Origin: M3007 sp033764075
GTDB taxonomy: Bacteria > Bacteroidota > Bacteroidia > Chitinophagales > Saprospiraceae
Length of the DNA: 64,000 nucleotides
Reading direction: 5' to 3'
NCBI GenBank assembly: GCA_033764075.1
Contig: JANRJH010000050.1
Span: 1 to 64,000 of the forward strand
In this document: positions 35,059 to 43,737 of the stretch, in pieces
Numbering within the stretch: the stretch's first letter is position 1
Layout of the letters: every line of letters starts with the position of its first letter
The notes under the pieces: generated by a model
Told to the model about the DNA's origin: nothing
Databases searched by the model: none
What the model saw: only the letters and a program-made list of their open reading frames with translations
Translations under genes and position numbers: made by a program

Positions 35059-35787
35059 CTATCCGCCCCGCTTGTACCGCCCAAAACGCATCTGGAGCAC
35101 GCCCAGCATGGCTTCCCGGATGATGTTGAGCGACATTTTGGACTGCCCCTTTTCCCGGTCTTTAAACGTGATGGGCACCTCCCGGATCCGGAACCCCAGC
35201 CGGTAGGCAGCGTATTTCATTTCTACCTGAAAGGCATAACCCACGAACCGGATGTGGTCCAGGTCGATGGCCTCCAGCACCTCCCGGCGGTAGCAGATGA
35301 ACCCGGCGGTCGGGTCGGACACCGGCATCCAGAGGATAAAACTGGTGTAGAGCGATGCGCCGCGCGAAAGAATGATCCGGTCCATGGGCCAGTTTTCCAG
35401 TTTGCCGCCCTTGCAATAGCGGGAGCCCACGGCCACGTCGGCGCCTTCGTCGCGGCAGGCAGCCAGCAGCCGCACCAGGTCGTTGGGGTTGTGCGAGAAG
35501 TCGGCGTCCATTTCAAAAACAAACGCGTACCGGCGCGCCAGCGCCCACCGGAAGCCGGCGATGTAGGCGGTGCCCAGGCCCAGCTTGCCGGTTCGCTGCA
35601 ACAGGTGCAGCCGGCCGGCAAACACGTCCTGCTGCAGCGCTTTGATGATGTCGGCTGTTCCATCGGGGGATCCGTCGTCGACAATCAGCACGTCGAAAGC
35701 CTCCGGCAGGGCAAAGACGGCGCGCACGATCGCTTCCGCGTTATCGCGCTCATTGTAGGTGGGTATGATGACCAGTGCGTTGGACAA
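35059..35787 (-). CDS. Polyprenyl-monophosphomannose synthase-like GT2 (DPM1 type)
   Basis: 242 residues. LVIIPTYNERDNAEAIVRAV, VDDGSPDGTADII, FEMDADFSHNPNDL (the DxD site) and VGSRYCKGGKLENWP, with KDREKGQSKMSLNI near the end, are those of DPM1/Ppm1 enzymes. It would transfer mannose (or another sugar) from GDP-sugar to polyprenyl phosphate. No C-terminal transmembrane region is present. It could supply the donor for the PMT/TMTC-like protein at 32027. It lies 48 nt downstream of the HD-PycTM gene on the same strand. Confidence 0.88.
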   Translation of the reverse strand: MSNALVIIPTYNERDNAEAIVRAVFALPEAFDVLIVDDGSPDGTADIIKALQQDVFAGRLHLLQRTGKLGLGTAYIAGFRWALARRYAFVFEMDADFSHNPNDLVRLLAACRDEGADVAVGSRYCKGGKLENWPMDRIILSRGASLYTSFILWMPVSDPTAGFICYRREVLEAIDLDHIRFVGYAFQVEMKYAAYRLGFRIREVPITFKDREKGQSKMSLNIIREAMLGVLQMRFGRYKRGG

Positions 35788-35835
35788 ACAGTGCAGTGTT
35801 GGGTTTCAGAAAACGGGACCGCGGCCGGCGAGGCT

Positions 35836-37071
35836 TCAGAACAGGAAGGCGATGCCGAAGGCCAGCACCGAAACGATCAGTCCGTACATAAATATGTTGT
35901 AACAGTAACTCAGGTATTCGTATTTTTTAGCCAGCACAATGCCCAGGAAGTACAGGTCGCGGCTCATGGAGCCGTACAGGTATTCGGGGTCTTTGAGCAT
36001 TTCGTTGACGCCCCACTGAAACTCATCAAGCGGCATGTTGTGGAAGTTTCCGAAAAAGAGCAGGTTGGCGGTGCGGTTCATCACGTCTTCGCGCGTCACC
36101 TTGCCTTCGGTCACCTTGGGGCGCGTGCTCAGAGTGGCAAAGATCATGGACAGCAGGCAGGTGACGACCAGTATGGCGGTAGGGATGATGAGCCGGGGGT
36201 CGGGGTTGTCCTGCAACCGGGGCAGCAGGTTGGAAGCGATGATGGAGATCACGATCACGTTGACCGAGAGCATGAGGTTGGCTTTGCTGTCGGCCAGCGA
36301 ACTCAGGTTGGTATGGGTGCGGTAGGTCGTGCGGTACATGGTTTCTACACCCCGCCCGAACGAGCTGAGCTTTATCGCCATTTCTTCCTCTTTGAGGAGC
36401 TTGCCGATCTCCGTATTTTTCCCAACGTTGTCGAGCAGTTCCAGTTCCTCCACGGTGGGCGCCTTGTCCGGACTCAGACGGCGTTTTTGCTTGAGCAGCC
36501 GTTTGATGTGCTTGGCTTTTTTCTTGTTAAACATTTCGCGGGCGACAGCGGTGTGGTATTCGTGGTGCAGCATGAAATCGAGTTCAAATTCGATCCATTG
36601 CTGTTCGCTCATGATCATTTCGCGGGTCAGGATGAATTCCTGGCGCAGCTTGCCGGTACGATCCCAGTAGGTATCCATGCCCAGATGGCTCAGGTCTGCG
36701 TCGCAGATGATCTCTTCCAGATGGTTTTGGGGCGCCTGGGGCACCTTGGTGGAACGGATCAGGCCGAAGATGCGCTCCAGGTCTTCTTCGCTGATCTTGC
36801 CGCGCAGGAACCGGTCGGCCAGGTTGCAGCTGCGCTCCTCATGCCCTTCGGGTCCGACAGCGTACCCGGTATCGTGAAACCAGGTGGCCAGTTCGAGCAG
36901 TTGCATCTCATGGGGCGGCAACTGGCAGCCCTCGCCCAACAGCCGGGCAGCCGCAACCGTTTGTACCGTGTGTTCCAGGTTATGGAAAACGTATTGCGGG
37001 TCAAAATGCTGCTCGAAGTATTCGGCAATATAGGCCTCCGTTTCCTGGAGCAGTGGGGATGGTTTGGTCAT
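35836..37071 (-). CDS. HD-domain phosphohydrolase fused to a PycTM (Pycsar effector-type) membrane domain
   Basis: 411 residues from the ATG whose complement is 37069-37071. The N-terminal HD domain (about 10-190) has the metal-ligand pattern FHNLEHTV, WFHDTG and the paired ICDADLSHLG. A charged linker with KKAKHIKRLLKQKRR follows. The C-terminal third starts near TTYRTHTNLSSLADSKANLM and has two or three transmembrane helices (VIVISIIASNL, LVVTCLLSMIFATL and near the end). That C-terminal pattern is the PycTM/DUF5706 domain known from Pycsar anti-phage effectors. No cyclase (PycC) is adjacent. HD-PycTM fusions are widespread in Bacteroidota, so this may be a housekeeping nucleotide-linked protein. 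Confidence 0.8.
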   Translation of the reverse strand: MTKPSPLLQETEAYIAEYFEQHFDPQYVFHNLEHTVQTVAAARLLGEGCQLPPHEMQLLELATWFHDTGYAVGPEGHEERSCNLADRFLRGKISEEDLERIFGLIRSTKVPQAPQNHLEEIICDADLSHLGMDTYWDRTGKLRQEFILTREMIMSEQQWIEFELDFMLHHEYHTAVAREMFNKKKAKHIKRLLKQKRRLSPDKAPTVEELELLDNVGKNTEIGKLLKEEEMAIKLSSFGRGVETMYRTTYRTHTNLSSLADSKANLMLSVNVIVISIIASNLLPRLQDNPDPRLIIPTAILVVTCLLSMIFATLSTRPKVTEGKVTREDVMNRTANLLFFGNFHNMPLDEFQWGVNEMLKDPEYLYGSMSRDLYFLGIVLAKKYEYLSYCYNIFMYGLIVSVLAFGIAFLF

Positions 37072-37109
37072 GATGATGAACTTAGCCGGCAAAGGTACAA
37101 GAATTGTTT

Positions 37110-40100
37110 TCATCGGTAGGGCGTCAAACCCATTTGACGCCATTCCTCTTCCGTGAGGATGACGTCGTTGGGGCGAAGCGCTTCCACCAGATCGGTCAAC
37201 TCCGGAATCACCACCCCGGCGCGGTGCAAGTCCCGAAAATCCTTGAGCAATACTTCATAGGCTTCGGCCGGCGTGGAGAACGAATTCCTGTCTTTTAAAA
37301 AGTCGAAGTAGATATCCAGCGCCTTGCGGCGGTCCCTGTCCTTTTTGCGTATCCAGTAGGCGTGGGCCAGGTTGGTTTTCAAATAGGCCGCGTTGGGGAA
37401 ATCCGGGAGCTGGCGGCTGATGAAGGCCTCGGCGTCCAGCGAGCGCCGAATGATGTCCGACAGCCGGTCTTCGTCCAGTGGTTTTTGGAACAGGGAAGCG
37501 TAGGCGTAGTTGATGTGCGCATTCACCCAGTTGTACATCCAGTTTTCGGGCACGCTGGACTGGCTGAGCTTCAGGTCTGCCGTTTTCAGCATGGTTTGGC
37601 TGTACAGCAGGGCCTCGCCCCAACGCTCTGTGGTATAGGCCCTTTGGAAGTTGTATTCGGCGGTGTGAAAGACCAAAAGCAGGCTGTCCAGCGCCGGCAC
37701 ACCTGCCTGGGCGGGATGCGTGAGCAGGTAGGCCAGCCGTTTTTGAAAGCCCAACAAGGTTTCTTTTTTCTCCGGAAGAAGTTCCGACAGTTGCTGGATG
37801 TCTGCGGCCATCAACCCGTACGTGGGCTCATCCGGGATGCCCTCTGGTCCAGTCAGTTGTCGGATCGCCTCGGCGGGGTTGCCGGCAAGCAACTGGGCAA
37901 GGGCCGCATGCATGGGCTTGTACCCACCGGGGAAAAGCTCGCCGGCTGTCTCGAACGCCGCCATGGCATCCGCGGGGCGGTTCAGCAACAGGTAGGTGCG
38001 TCCGTATTGTTCGAACAGGGACGCACCCAGGTCGGTCTGCAACTGTTTGATGAGAAATGAATCGCGCTCCGAGAGGAGTCTTTCCTGGTAGTCCGTCCCA
38101 TTTTGTCGCAGGAGGGCCAGGGCTTCGCCACCGTTGCCGGCAGTCAGTTGTCGTTCGATGATCAGGCTGCGGGTATTGATGCGTTTTTCGAGCCGCAGCC
38201 GCTCGGTGCGTTTGTTGGGCGTCGGCTGCTCCAGGATGCCAATGGCACGCTGGTACCAAAGCTCCGACGGCGGCATTTGTTGCTCGAGCTGGCCCAATTC
38301 GATGTAGACATCCGCCAACTGACGGGTAACGAGGTTGTACAATTCGTGACTCGTGTATCCCGAATTGGTCTGAAGGGCCTGGTAAGCATTTTCGAGAAAA
38401 CGCGCGTTCTCCGCTGCCCGGCCGAAAGTATTGAAGTGGTACAGTTGCAGGAGCAGCTCGTGTGTATTGCGGTCCTGGGCGGAAAGCCAGCGCGACAGCG
38501 AATCGCGCTGGCCGGTACACATGTAAGGCATCGGGGTCACCAGCCCGTTCAACGCAGCGCAGGCGCAGGCCAGCTGATCATTTCTGAGCAGGTCGTACTC
38601 GACCAATTGCAAAAAGTCGTTTTCCAGCCGGCGCATGGCGGCGACAAAAAGGTAATCCTCGTCGGCCTCCGCATACTGCTTGCTGATCCAGCGAGCATAA
38701 CCGCTGCCGGCCCTGGTCAGTTCGCTTTTGAGCAAGGCCGTGTGCGCTTGGGCCAGTTGGGATTCCCGGGGGTTGCCAAACGACTCATTTACCAAGGCGG
38801 TGAGCGCTTCGGCCTCTTCCGTGGCGTTGCGCAAGAGCAATTTCCAGTGAAAATCCGTATACATCCGGATCATGGTGGGTTGCAGGGCACGCTGCACACC
38901 GGGGTCGAGGCGCTCGTACAAGGTATAGGCCCGGGTGCAGTACTCGCGCACGTCGTTGATGTTGTTGCTGGCAGACGCCTGCTCCTGGTAAAAATCAAAA
39001 AAAGACCGGATGAGCGGGAGGTCCCCCGAATTGGCCAGCCGCTCGAAGTTGCCGGGGTACAGGAGCGCCTTTTCCAGATTCAGGTCGCGAATCTGGGCCG
39101 GATGAAAGCCCACCATCTGCCGCTGGGTGTTGAGCAAGGCGGCGCGTATACTGTCCGGGTCGAGCCAGCGCTTGTGCAGGTAGCCGGCCGTCAGCTGGTG
39201 CAGGGTGCTGCCGTCGGCCGACACCGACAGGTCGCTGAACGGCGTGTAGTCTTCGCCGACCGGCGGCACGAGGTGAAAGCGCCACTGGGCGGTGGACAGC
39301 TCCCAGAAAACGACCGACCCGTCGTCATAGTGCACCGCCAGCGCCGTTTCGTCGGCCGTGAAGGCCATATCGCGGATTTGCCGGTCGCGGTAGGCGCGCA
39401 GGCGCACCCGCTCGTCCAGCAGGTTGTCCAACGAAAAAATGCGCACCTCATAGCCATCTGAAAAGGCCGCGAGGGCGCTCGAAGCAGACACACATATCTT
39501 GTGGATCGCAAAACCGTGCAGCCGCACAACCGGCAGCTTCTCTACCGTCACCGACGGATCCCACAGGCGGGCGAGCGTTTGTTCTTCCTGACTGGACTCC
39601 GACAGCAGTTGCTGAACGACCAGGTAATGGCCGTTGGGCGCCGGCGCCAGGGCCGAAAAATAACCCGGCAGGGTGTGTTGCAGGCCGCCGCCGACCAGGT
39701 TGCGGACGTACACGGCCTGACGGCCGTCGGCATAGATCAGTGTTTGGGTGGCGGTATCCGCCAAGGCTGCCTTTTCGAGGGCGATGTTGCGCGCCGGGAA
39801 CATTTGCACTTGTCGGGCGGACAGGTCGAATGCAGCCAGCGTATCGTCGCCGATGGCATACAAGAGCCATTTACCCTGCAGGGACAGCAAGTTGAGTTCT
39901 CCGGCGCCCGGCAGGGGAATGAATTCGGTTTGCCCCGGGTCGTCCAGGGCAGCCAGGGCCAGCTGCCTGTTTTGCAGCAGGCCGAAATTGGCGCCGTTGG
40001 TGTTGATCACACCGCCGTCGGAGCGGGTCAGCGGGTGCGCCATTTGGGCCGCGGCGTCGTCGAGCACCCAGAGCTTGAGCCGGCCCTCGTCGTTTACGGC

Positions 40101-41822
40101 GGCGAAAAATTTGCCGTCGGGCGAAAAAGCGCCGGTTTGCAGGGTGAAGATATCCCCCGGCTGCAGGAAAGCCGTGTAGGCCGGCGTGCCGTCCAGGGCG
40201 CTGCGGATCACCAGCTGGTCGCTGCGCGACTCGGCAAACCCGAACGACTCGCGCAGGGAGCTGCCGCCGGTTTCTTCGGAGAGCTCGATGAAGTGGGCGG
40301 TGAGCGACGCTTCCGGCAGGTAGGCCATGGGCGTTCCCGACAGAAAGTGGTTGCCGTACAGGGTGTCGCGGTTCCGGGGCATCTCGCAGAACAAGGTCGC
40401 GGTGTCCAGTTCCACCATCACCCCCGGCAACTGGGGAAAGAGCAGGCGCTTTTTGTACGCCAACGGCGGGGGCAGCAACAGGCGGATGGTTCGGGAACGC
40501 TGCTGTTGGTCGAGGTTCCAGACCTCGTACCGATCGGCATACGCCACCCACAGGTCTTGCTCGTATTGTTGCAGCCCGGCCACCTGATCGTCGTCCAGGG
40601 TCAGCACGACGCGTTCCGAGGGCTTGCGCGGCCCCCCTTTGCGGGCGCCGGAGAAGGAGAGCAGGTCTACCTCCCGGACCTCCAGCGTTTGCGCATCCCA
40701 GTAGTAGAAAAGCCTGCCGTCGGCGCTAAAGCAGTACGCGCCGGTTTTGGGGACATTGATGGTGTGCCGGTCCTCTTTTCCGCGCCAGAGCCGGTATTCC
40801 GTATCGGAGAAAAAGAGCAGGGTTCGGGCGTCCGGCGAGGCATCGAAGTTTTTCATTTCTTCCGCAATCACCTCGTCGGGTGAAGGGGCAAAGGCCGGCA
40901 ATTTCCATTGGTACAGCCGGTGTTCGATGGGCGAAAACACGAACAGGCGCGTATTTTTCTCCTGACCGGCAATGCGAATCTGGCAGAAAGGGCCCAGGTT
41001 GTCTTTAAGCTGGTAACAAAAGGGTACCTGGGCGTTGAACTTGCCCAGCAGCTTGCCGTGCTCCTCGGGCGAGTAGTACCAGGCGTCGTACATGGTTTGC
41101 AGGCAGTCGGCGTTGTCCTCCAGCGCCGGCGCGACGTACTCGTTGGCAAAATCGGCCAGGCGGTAGGCGAGCGTGCGGTCGGAAGCCTTGAGCATGCTGC
41201 GCGCCTGGGCGGCGAGGTTCGACGCCACGGCGTGCCGCTCGCGGCGCACGGCTTTTTGTTCGCTGGCGCGCAACTCGTCTTCTGCCGCCAGGCGACAGGT
41301 CAGGATGCGGCGGTCCAGCGCCATGCGCAGGGTCTGGTTGGCGTCGGCGCAGCTTTTGGCGGCGCGGAAGAGGTTGGCTGCGTCGTCCCAGCAGCTGTCG
41401 GCAAACGCCCGTTCGGCCTCCCGGAAGGTGATGTCGTAGCAGTTGCGCGTGGTGTCGCGCAGGTACCTGGTGCTGTACACGTGTCGGCGGCGCGGAATTT
41501 CGCCGTTGGCGGTGGGCTGCCGGGCGCGTTCCAGGGCGCGTTCCGACTGGGCGATGAGCGACGCCAGGTCGTCGCGCAGCTGGGTGTCGTCGGGAAAATC
41601 GGCGCAGGCGCCCGCTTTCCGGAAGGCCTCCAGCGCGCTTTTGTGGTCGCCCTGCCGCCGGGCGTCCATGCCTTTTTGCCAGAGGGCGTCGTAGCAAGGC
41701 GGGGTCGCCGGGCCCTGCCGGCGTTGTTCGTATACGTTTTGCTGGGGATACACCACCTGTGCCTGCGCCAGGCCGGCGGCAAGCGAACACAAACAGGCGA
41801 GGAGGAAAGCAGGATTGCGCAT
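37110..41822 (-). CDS. Very large secreted beta-propeller and TPR protein
   Basis: 1570 residues from the ATG whose complement is 41820-41822. A signal peptide (MRNPAFLLACLCSLAAGLAQ) is followed by an N-terminal TPR-like region (about 45-240), then a long beta-propeller/WD40-like region (about 290-900; for example SPDGKFFAAVNDEGRLKLWV, and ADETALAVHYDDGSVVFWEL). A mostly helical TPR-like C-terminal half (about 950-1560) ends in MGLTPYR. No catalytic motif is seen. Similar Bacteroidota proteins often carry WD40 repeats next to effector domains, but none is visible here. A role as a periplasmic scaffold is inferred. Confidence 0.75.
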   Translation of the reverse strand: MRNPAFLLACLCSLAAGLAQAQVVYPQQNVYEQRRQGPATPPCYDALWQKGMDARRQGDHKSALEAFRKAGACADFPDDTQLRDDLASLIAQSERALERARQPTANGEIPRRRHVYSTRYLRDTTRNCYDITFREAERAFADSCWDDAANLFRAAKSCADANQTLRMALDRRILTCRLAAEDELRASEQKAVRRERHAVASNLAAQARSMLKASDRTLAYRLADFANEYVAPALEDNADCLQTMYDAWYYSPEEHGKLLGKFNAQVPFCYQLKDNLGPFCQIRIAGQEKNTRLFVFSPIEHRLYQWKLPAFAPSPDEVIAEEMKNFDASPDARTLLFFSDTEYRLWRGKEDRHTINVPKTGAYCFSADGRLFYYWDAQTLEVREVDLLSFSGARKGGPRKPSERVVLTLDDDQVAGLQQYEQDLWVAYADRYEVWNLDQQQRSRTIRLLLPPPLAYKKRLLFPQLPGVMVELDTATLFCEMPRNRDTLYGNHFLSGTPMAYLPEASLTAHFIELSEETGGSSLRESFGFAESRSDQLVIRSALDGTPAYTAFLQPGDIFTLQTGAFSPDGKFFAAVNDEGRLKLWVLDDAAAQMAHPLTRSDGGVINTNGANFGLLQNRQLALAALDDPGQTEFIPLPGAGELNLLSLQGKWLLYAIGDDTLAAFDLSARQVQMFPARNIALEKAALADTATQTLIYADGRQAVYVRNLVGGGLQHTLPGYFSALAPAPNGHYLVVQQLLSESSQEEQTLARLWDPSVTVEKLPVVRLHGFAIHKICVSASSALAAFSDGYEVRIFSLDNLLDERVRLRAYRDRQIRDMAFTADETALAVHYDDGSVVFWELSTAQWRFHLVPPVGEDYTPFSDLSVSADGSTLHQLTAGYLHKRWLDPDSIRAALLNTQRQMVGFHPAQIRDLNLEKALLYPGNFERLANSGDLPLIRSFFDFYQEQASASNNINDVREYCTRAYTLYERLDPGVQRALQPTMIRMYTDFHWKLLLRNATEEAEALTALVNESFGNPRESQLAQAHTALLKSELTRAGSGYARWISKQYAEADEDYLFVAAMRRLENDFLQLVEYDLLRNDQLACACAALNGLVTPMPYMCTGQRDSLSRWLSAQDRNTHELLLQLYHFNTFGRAAENARFLENAYQALQTNSGYTSHELYNLVTRQLADVYIELGQLEQQMPPSELWYQRAIGILEQPTPNKRTERLRLEKRINTRSLIIERQLTAGNGGEALALLRQNGTDYQERLLSERDSFLIKQLQTDLGASLFEQYGRTYLLLNRPADAMAAFETAGELFPGGYKPMHAALAQLLAGNPAEAIRQLTGPEGIPDEPTYGLMAADIQQLSELLPEKKETLLGFQKRLAYLLTHPAQAGVPALDSLLLVFHTAEYNFQRAYTTERWGEALLYSQTMLKTADLKLSQSSVPENWMYNWVNAHINYAYASLFQKPLDEDRLSDIIRRSLDAEAFISRQLPDFPNAAYLKTNLAHAYWIRKKDRDRRKALDIYFDFLKDRNSFSTPAEAYEVLLKDFRDLHRAGVVIPELTDLVEALRPNDVILTEEEWRQMGLTPYR

Positions 41823-41866
41823 AGATGCTCGGGTTGGGCTGTCGGTCGGCGAAAAACAACCCAAAG

Positions 41867-42991
41867 TTACATAAAATCGACGTCAACGGCGTACGGATAA
41901 CGCATCAGGTACTCCAGCGCCTTCATCACGGGCAAATTTTCGAACACCACGGCGTGCAGGGTGTCGGTGATGGGCACGTGCAGCTTGTAGTGGCGGGCCA
42001 GCTGGTGGGCGATGCGCAGGGTGCGCACCCCCTCGGCGAGCTCGCTCATGCTGTCGCGGATCGACTGCGCGCTTTCGCCCCTGGCCAGGCGCATGCCGAA
42101 GCTGTAATTGCGGCTGTTGGTGCTGGTGGAGGTGGCCACCAGGTCGCCGATGCCCGCCACGCCCATGAACGCATGGCTGTCGGCCCCCAGCGCCTGGCCG
42201 AAGTACACCATTTCGGCCAGTCCGCGGGCGATCAGCAGGCCCTGGATGTTGCGCCCCAGGCCGAGGCCGCCCAGGATGCCGGAGCCGAGGGCGATGATGT
42301 TTTTGAGGGCGCCCGACAGCTCGGCGCCCAGCAGGTCGGTGGAGCCGAACACGTGAAACAGGGGGCTGTTGAGCACCTGCTTGCCCGCCTGGATCACCTC
42401 GTCGAAGCGGCTGGCGACCACCGTGGCGCTCGGCTGTCCGGCCTGGATCTCCGTGGCCAGGTTGGGGCCCGACAGGCATCCTACGCGCACCACGCAACTC
42501 TCCTCGCGCACCACTTCGCTCATGGTGCGCACGTTGGCCCGGGTGATGGCGATGTCCGGCCGGTTCAGGTCGTCCTCGTCCAGCCCCAGCAGGTCGAACC
42601 CCTTGGTTCCGTGGATGATCAGGTGGTGGGGCTTGAGGTGGGGCGACAACATCCGGATGGTGGCGCGGAACGCGGTGGAGGGCACCACCGGGAACAGCAG
42701 GCTGCACGTGCGGGCGATCTCCTCGGGGTCGTTGGTGGCGCGGATGCGGGGCGACAGCGCCACGTCCATGTGCCGGTGCGCTCTGTTGATCGTCCGCACG
42801 GTGTCCTCGTTCCGGCTGAACAGCAGGACGTCGACGTGCGCCGCCAGCAAATTGGCCACGGCGGTGCCGAAACTGCCCGCGCCCACCACGCCTACAGCGT
42901 GCGGAATGGGGAATGCAGAATGCGGAATGGCGCTGACCTCGGGTACCGGGGGCGTGCTGGTGGCATGCGGGTTGTTGTCGACCTCTCGCAT
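41867..42991 (-). CDS. gpsA: NAD(P)-dependent glycerol-3-phosphate dehydrogenase
   Basis: About 374 residues. The nucleotide-binding GVVGAGSFGTAVANLLA lies unusually deep, about 35 residues from the start. Most enzymes begin 3-6 residues before this glycine motif. The extra N-terminus includes IPHSAFPIPHA, encoded by the ATTCCGC-type repeat at 42900-42930. The catalytic and substrate parts GTKGFD, SGPNLATEI and ELSGALKNIIALGSGI are intact. It makes sn-glycerol-3-phosphate for phospholipids. An ATG at 43006 is an alternative start. A shorter start within the repeat is possible but has no ATG; GTG at the VVG codon would be needed. Confidence 0.9.
   Translation of the reverse strand: MREVDNNPHATSTPPVPEVSAIPHSAFPIPHAVGVVGAGSFGTAVANLLAAHVDVLLFSRNEDTVRTINRAHRHMDVALSPRIRATNDPEEIARTCSLLFPVVPSTAFRATIRMLSPHLKPHHLIIHGTKGFDLLGLDEDDLNRPDIAITRANVRTMSEVVREESCVVRVGCLSGPNLATEIQAGQPSATVVASRFDEVIQAGKQVLNSPLFHVFGSTDLLGAELSGALKNIIALGSGILGGLGLGRNIQGLLIARGLAEMVYFGQALGADSHAFMGVAGIGDLVATSTSTNSRNYSFGMRLARGESAQSIRDSMSELAEGVRTLRIAHQLARHYKLHVPITDTLHAVVFENLPVMKALEYLMRYPYAVDVDFM
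42900..42930. repeat. ATTCCGC-type repeat within the gpsA 5' coding region
   Basis: On the + strand TGCGGAATGGGGAATGCAGA and a further GCGGAATGG lie between the probable gpsA start and the nucleotide-binding motif. It is the same family as at 24741-24776, and here it is translated in frame. Confidence 0.75.
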
Positions 42992-43020
42992 TTTTTTTGG
43001 GGCCAAGGTAAGGAATCTGG

Positions 43021-43112
43021 GGAATGTCGAGTGTCGAATGCCGAGTGTCGAATGCTAGGGCTCCTGGTTTAACCGGAATGCCAAGCGCCCTGGTATTCCG
43101 CATTCCGCACTC
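43021..43112. repeat. Mixed repeat run upstream of gpsA (heptamer and ATTCCGC types)
   Basis: 43021-43056 holds GAATGTCGAGTGTCGAATGC and related heptamer units. 43083-43112 holds TATTCCGCATTCCGCACTCC. Two repeat families thus lie side by side just 5' of gpsA. Confidence 0.75.
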
Positions 43113-43119
43113 CAGTAAA

Positions 43120-43405
43120 AGCCCCGCTAGGGGCGGCCCTCTTGTAGCTCGTGAAGGTGTGGGCGGTTAGAACGCCGTAGGCGTGGCATGGTGATGCGTA
43201 TATACAGGGCTACCGATAAGGTGGTAACCGCGTTATTGTCGGCAGTAGGTAACCCCAAACACCGGTGTATGCTGATGCGGGTGTATGCTGCCGGTTTGGG
43301 GCTGGGCGATACTGGCCGGTGGACGGGTTGTTTGATGGGCCGGATGGGGCGAAGTACGGCGAGGGCAGTGTGCGGCAAATGTTTGCCACGGCCATCCGTT
43401 AGATG
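43120..43405. ncRNA. GC-rich, highly structured non-coding element (candidate RNA or mobile repeat)
   Basis: Several strong stems follow one another: GCCCCgctaGGGGC near 43122; GGTggtaACC near 43221; a long one with CCCCAAAcaCCGG (about 43253) pairing with CCGGTTTGGGG (about 43290) and enclosing a direct repeat GTGTATGCTG; and the palindrome GGCAAATGTTTGCC near 43374. Frames are open on both strands through it, as expected for GC-rich structured DNA, and neither has family support. It sits exactly at the junction between core sequence and the AT-rich cassette region. I cannot assign an RNA family. Confidence 0.35.
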
Positions 43406-43453
43406 ATTTGGCGATTTAGCTCATATTTTACCTTAAATTTTTCATTGTTTTTT

Positions 43454-43484
43454 TTGCAATGTAATGATCGTTGGTATACATTTG
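43454..43484 (+). promoter_or_regulatory. Bacteroidota-type promoter reading into the cassette array
   Basis: TTG at 43454-43456, a 20-nt spacer and TACATTTG at 43477-43484. It is followed only by a nine-codon frame (ATG 43490) before the first hairpin, so it may serve as an external promoter for the first cassette at 43738. A further hairpin, CATAAGTG...CACTTATG, lies just downstream. Confidence 0.5.
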
Positions 43485-43596
43485 CCTTATGAAGAAGAGT
43501 TCCATAAGTGCTAAATGATGCCCACTTATGAAGCGCGAAGCGTGCTTAAAATTGAACTGACGAGTAAATGGAGGGGCTGCGAACATTGGCGATTTT

Positions 43597-43694
43597 CCCG
43601 CAACTAACGGATAAGTAAAACACGCAATGCGGGATAAGTGCTTTTTTGGGTGGTTATACGCAATGCGGGTTTTTAGTTAGTCGTTAGTTGCGGG
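43597..43694 (+). repeat. Long inverted repeat, attC-like, at the start of the accessory region
   Basis: Perfect 13-bp ends CCCGCAACTAACG (43597-43609) and CGTTAGTTGCGGG (43682-43694), with an imperfect match continuing about 13 nt further in. Inside, ACGCAATGCGGG occurs twice as a direct repeat. The CGTTAGTT right end resembles the GTT box of the site at 44971-45059 (TCGTTAGTGGC). It could be an attC site or a separate inverted-repeat element. Confidence 0.5.
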
Positions 43695-43737
43695 AAAGCA
43701 ATAGTTCGACGAAATAACAAATTAAAAATTAAATAAA

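Noticed and set aside
43127..43406. Two overlapping small proteins (72 and 83 aa) on opposite strands
   Set aside because: Both frames run through strongly self-complementary sequence and neither shows signal peptide, family motif or promoter support; treated as a structured element.
43007..43737. An integron integrase or attI at the left edge of the array
   Set aside because: No tyrosine recombinase frame is present on either strand between gpsA and 43738, and no attI consensus can be identified.
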